From: Chitinophaga tropicalis
GTDB taxonomy: Bacteria > Bacteroidota > Bacteroidia > Chitinophagales > Chitinophagaceae
DNA length: 64,000 bases
Direction: 5' to 3'
Assembly (NCBI RefSeq): GCF_009758205.1
Contig: NZ_WRXN01000004.1
Location: forward strand, 489,685-553,684
Position numbers and translations under genes: made by a program. Below the pieces are notes generated by a model. That model was given only the letters and a program-made list of their open reading frames with translations, was not told where the DNA came from and searched no databases. Shown here piece after piece: positions 61,701 through 64,000 of this stretch (the first letter of the stretch is position 1; every line of letters begins with the position of its first letter).

Positions 61701-64000
61701 TACTGTTACTACTGGTACTGTTACCTTACCTGCTAACAGCGGCACAGGTAACCTGAACCAGACTATCTCTACCTTACCTAATGGAGCTGTTGTTACTTAT
61801 GAAGTAACTGTTCAAACTCCTGCTGACTATACCGGTAGTCTTTCTAATACAGCAACTGTAACGAGCGGTACCAGCGATCCTAATCCGGACCCTAGCTGCC
61901 CTACCTGTACTGCTGCCAGCATACCTGCTACTCCAAGTGCGGATATCGTAACTGTTAAAAAGCTGAAAGATGCTGCTAAAACAACCTTTGCGCCAGGGGA
62001 AGCTGTTGTATACACTATCACTGTAACTAATAACGGCCCCAGTGACGCGACTAATGTAAACGTACAGGATGCGGCACCGGCTGGTACGAGTATCAGTGCA
62101 TGGACAGCTACTGTTACTACTGGTACTGTTACCTTACCTGCTAACAGCGGCACAAGTAACCTGAACCAGACTATCTCTACTTTACCTAATGGAGCTGTTG
62201 TTACTTATGAAGTAACTGTTCAAACTCCTGCCAACTATACAGGCAGTCTTTCTAATACAGCAACTGTTACAAGCGGTACCAGCGATCCTAATCCGGACCC
62301 TACATGCCCTACCTGTACTGCTGCTAGCATACCAGCTACTCCAAGTGCTGATATCGTAACTGTTAAAAAGCTGAAAGATGCTGCTAAAACGACCTTTGCA
62401 CCAGGGGAAGCTGTTGTATATACTATCACTGTAGCTAATAACGGCCCTAGTGACGCGACCAATGTAAACGTACAGGATGCGGCACCGGCTGGTACGAGTA
62501 TCAGTACATGGACAGCTACTGTTACTACTGGTACTGTCACCTTACCTGCTAGCAGCGGAACAGGTAACCTGAACCAGACTATCTCTACCTTACCTAACGG
62601 GGCTGTTGTTACTTATGAAGTAACTGTTCAAACTCCTGCTGACTATACAGGCAGTCTTTCTAATACAGCAACTGTTACAAGCGGTACCAGCGATCCTAAT
62701 CCGGACCCTACATGCCCGACCTGTACTGCTGCTAGCATACCAGCTACTCCAAGTGCTGATATCGTAACTGTTAAAAAGCTGAAAGATGCTGCTAAAACGA
62801 CCTTTGCACCAGGGGAAGCTGTTGTATATACTATCACTGTAACTAATAACGGCCCTAGTGACGCGACTAATGTAAACGTACAGGATGCGGCACCGGCTGG
62901 TACAAGTATCAGTGCATGGACAGCTACTGTTGCTACTGGTACTGTTACCTTACCTGCTACCAGCGGAACAGGTAACCTGAACCAGACTATAACTACTTTG
63001 CCTAACGGCGCTGTTGTTACTTACGAAGTAACCGTTCAAACTCCTATTAGTTATACCGGCAGCCTTTCTAATACAGCGGCCGTTACGAGCAGCACTAACG
63101 ATCCAAATCCGGGTTGTGCAGCCTGTACTGCGCCCACTATTACGGCAACCACATTAGCTCCACCAACTACAACAAATGATGTAGTTAATATTAAAGAAGG
63201 CAGCAACATTACCATACCCGTACTGACAAATGATGTTGCAGGAGGAGCCTCAATAGTTCCTTCGACGCTGGAAATAGTTACACAGCCACAACATGGTACG
63301 GTAACTGTAAACACTGATGGAACTGTTGTATACGCTCCAGAAGTTAACTACAACGGTACTGATACATTTACATACAGGGTAAAAGACGCCGCAGGTAACT
63401 GGAGCAACACTGCTACTGTAGATATTACAGTTACACCTACCCCGCCAGTTGCTGGAAATGATGTTGTAAATACCAAAGAAGGCAGCAACGTTACCATACC
63501 TGTACTGACAAATGATGCGCCGCAAGGTAGCCCGATCGTTCCTTCAACGCTGGAAATAGTTACACAGCCACAACATGGTACGGTAACTGTAAACACTGAT
63601 GGAACTGTTGTATACACTCCGGGTGCTAACTACAACGGTACTGATTCATTTACATACAGGGTAAAAGACGCAGCAGGTAACTGGAGCAACACTGCTACTG
63701 TAGGTGTTACAGTTACACCTACCCCGCCGATAGCTGAAAATGATGCTGCAGATACAAAAGAAGGCAGCAACGTTACTATACCTGTACTGACAAATGATGC
63801 GCCGCAAGGTAGCCCGATCGTTCCTTCAACGCTGGAAATAGTTACACAGCCGCAACATGGTACCGTAACTGTGAACACTGATGGAACTGTTGTATACACT
63901 CCGGGTGCTAACTACAACGGTACTGATTCATTTACATACAGGGTAAAAGACGCAGCAGGTAACTGGAGCAACACTGCTACTGTAGGTGTTACAGTTACAC
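58750..64000 (+). CDS. Giant secreted surface protein with DUF11 and Ig-like repeats (runs off window)
   Basis: At least 1750 residues; the frame is still open at the edge. Signal peptide (MNKFYKKSLLSYLMALGMFA, cleaved near ESYADG). Residues about 27-480 form a unique N-terminal region (GHRAFLVSTTNTTTNNWLFT, GQIRLTAPDGTVYLS, ITLTGSGSFVTRTINGFASA) with beta-rich character. A divergent DUF11-type domain is at about 505-600 (PVTYTIPVVNNGPSDVTG). Six nearly identical 136-residue DUF11 units follow from residue 655 (SADIVTVKKLKDAAKTTFAP, EAVVYTITVTNNGPSDATNV). Then come 94-residue Ig-like units of the Big_9 type from about residue 1471 (EGSNVTIPVLTND, TQPQHGTVTVNTDGTVVY, YNGTDSFTYRVKDAAGNW). This is a long stalk or adhesin; in this phylum such proteins usually end in a type IX secretion or gliding-associated C-terminal domain, not visible here. 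Probably controlled by the divergent response regulator. Confidence 0.92.
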   Translation, partial: MNKFYKKSLLSYLMALGMFASHESYADGSKDLYPSGATGHRAFLVSTTNTTTNNWLFTTLGVHYVYVNPGEKVAAASSAQGVGNGQIRLTAPDGTVYLSTVGSTTGKIANRTEELQGPLVGYTPFVRTVGSNQGGLWKVEFIPVNTLDGNGFNGGTVLADAAWTQNTTNNSIAAWDVSALSASNTIIPGRMYSNVMNMYVDNGNFYGNFYIQTNDGYTYKVNNNGMAGIGFTFFVNNKGIATSTADNATPTYKSLNSTASIPTKDPRSADGAQSVTQKIFYTTPAADLPASALLPDGSTTWLKVPKVVPTVSNISIDGVEGTVGQVSSKGAYIKFTANQAGNFRITLTGSGSFVTRTINGFASAGVNSIFWNGKDGAGTSPSLGTAAITADIRLQGAEVHFPFIDVEYNVNGIIIEQLNDNGTVKTDIVYWDDSNLASAAGASSPMANGNSGSGLSSNSNGHKWSSNFGDAKTMDTWTYILGDIASKNTNLVIRQSDLAVQGITTSGSVTTVAAGQPVTYTIPVVNNGPSDVTGAPFAFKVPSGFTISNISYTTSCGTVRNAATDASGNYSALLDIPNGCIITFNITGIPGAALAGSSLNMEASVMRPSDVTDPDATNPDVAVPPTDPHVECKNGTTTESCNNIKYNTGVTVTASADIVTVKKLKDAAKTTFAPGEAVVYTITVTNNGPSDATNVNVQDAAPAGTSISAWTATVTTGTATLPATSGTGNLNQTISTLPNGAVVTYEVTVQTPANYTGSLSNTATVTSGTSDPNPDPTCPTCTAASIPATPSADIVTVKKLKDAAKTTFAPGEAVVYTITVTNNGPSDATNVNVQDAAPAGTSISTWTATVTTGTVTLPASSGTGNLNQTISTLPNGAVVTYEVTVQTPANYTGSLSNTATVTSGTSDPNPDPTCPTCTAAGIPATPSADIVTVKKLKDAAKTTFAPGEAVVYTITVTNNGPSDATNVNVQDAAPAGTSISAWTATVTTGTVTLPANSGTGNLNQTISTLPNGAVVTYEVTVQTPADYTGSLSNTATVTSGTSDPNPDPSCPTCTAASIPATPSADIVTVKKLKDAAKTTFAPGEAVVYTITVTNNGPSDATNVNVQDAAPAGTSISAWTATVTTGTVTLPANSGTSNLNQTISTLPNGAVVTYEVTVQTPANYTGSLSNTATVTSGTSDPNPDPTCPTCTAASIPATPSADIVTVKKLKDAAKTTFAPGEAVVYTITVANNGPSDATNVNVQDAAPAGTSISTWTATVTTGTVTLPASSGTGNLNQTISTLPNGAVVTYEVTVQTPADYTGSLSNTATVTSGTSDPNPDPTCPTCTAASIPATPSADIVTVKKLKDAAKTTFAPGEAVVYTITVTNNGPSDATNVNVQDAAPAGTSISAWTATVATGTVTLPATSGTGNLNQTITTLPNGAVVTYEVTVQTPISYTGSLSNTAAVTSSTNDPNPGCAACTAPTITATTLAPPTTTNDVVNIKEGSNITIPVLTNDVAGGASIVPSTLEIVTQPQHGTVTVNTDGTVVYAPEVNYNGTDTFTYRVKDAAGNWSNTATVDITVTPTPPVAGNDVVNTKEGSNVTIPVLTNDAPQGSPIVPSTLEIVTQPQHGTVTVNTDGTVVYTPGANYNGTDSFTYRVKDAAGNWSNTATVGVTVTPTPPIAENDAADTKEGSNVTIPVLTNDAPQGSPIVPSTLEIVTQPQHGTVTVNTDGTVVYTPGANYNGTDSFTYRVKDAAGNWSNTATVGVTVT
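60712..63159 (+). repeat. Six tandem 408-bp DUF11 repeats
   Basis: Copies begin at 60712, 61120, 61528, 61936, 62344 and 62752, exactly 408 bp (136 codons) apart, each starting with AGTGC.GATATCGTAACTG. They are nearly identical at DNA level, including silent positions. The last copy diverges over its final 60 bp. Each of the first five ends in a linker with C-P-T-C followed by T-A-A. Confidence 0.95.
63160..64000 (+). repeat. Tandem 282-bp Ig-like (Big_9) repeats
   Basis: Units begin at about 63160, 63442 and 63724, 282 bp (94 codons) apart; the third is cut by the window edge. Units two and three are almost identical, the first is more diverged (VAGGASIVP in place of APQGSPIVP). Each has the VLTND, HGTVTV and GTD.FTYRV elements of Big_9 cadherin-like domains. 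Confidence 0.92.

Noticed and set aside
60712..63159. Regular repeats as a possible CRISPR array
   Set aside because: The repeat unit is 408 bp, codes for a protein domain in one frame, and has no unique spacers.
60633..63899. A ladder of minus-strand open frames of about 60-108 residues with repeated sequence
   Set aside because: They are the antisense reading of the repeated surface protein gene; the plus frame is continuous for 1750 codons with a signal peptide and known domains.

Overview
The window looks like the chromosome of a free-living Bacteroidota, most likely a Chitinophaga-type member of the Chitinophagaceae. Evidence: three SusC/SusD pairs, a giant hybrid two-component regulator, an ECF sigma/FecR/STN-SusC cascade, many AraC-type regulators, lipoprotein-rich glycan enzymes, and promoters of the TAnnTTTG type. 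The genus is an inference from gene style. No rRNA, tRNA, insertion sequence, prophage or CRISPR array was seen.

Layout. (1) 1-12766, minus strand: a beta-glucan (probably xyloglucan or mixed-linkage glucan) utilisation locus: hybrid regulator, SusC, SusD, a TIG-domain surface glycan-binding protein, a BACON-GH5 endoglucanase and a GH3 beta-glucosidase cut by the window edge. A frameshifted gene relic lies between regulator and SusC. (2) 13119-15286: AraC regulator and epoxide hydrolase. (3) 15407-23266, minus strand: ECF sigma, FecR anti-sigma, STN-type SusC, SusD and a TlpA-like thioredoxin, a classical trans-envelope signalling uptake locus. (4) 23506-27816: an unrecognised two-gene module, AraC regulator, DinB protein, esterase-PA14 protein and cupin. 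(5) 28176-36888: a third SusC/SusD pair with a GH5-ricin lipoprotein, facing a GH11 xylanase plus FGE-fold lipoprotein; with the esterase this suggests xylan or arabinoxylan use. (6) 37116-41687: AraC regulator, two alpha/beta hydrolases, a GH43-like enzyme and a GNAT acetyltransferase.

(7) 42215-44816: a family 2A encapsulin shell gene overlapping the gene for its cysteine desulfurase cargo, which carries a long N-terminal targeting extension. This is the most distinctive system in the window; encapsulins of this family are known, but the upstream control region here has phased 11-bp repeats and palindromes worth study. (8) 44830-54623: methyltransferase, MsrA, CocE-type hydrolase, dodecin, MacB-like permease, and an FNR-like regulator operon with a perfect TTGAT-N4-ATCAA box, followed by an SDR oxidoreductase, AraC regulator and DUF4386 protein. 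(9) 54730-58393: a beta-propeller histidine kinase and a NarL-type response regulator, tail to tail. (10) 58750 to the edge: a giant secreted surface protein with six near-identical 408-bp DUF11 repeats and then 282-bp Ig-like repeats, still open at the edge.

The carbohydrate loci each pair an outer-membrane import complex with surface lipoprotein enzymes, but use different control logic (hybrid two-component regulator, sigma/anti-sigma cascade, or no adjacent dedicated regulator). Family assignments come from recognition of motifs by eye; no database search was run.
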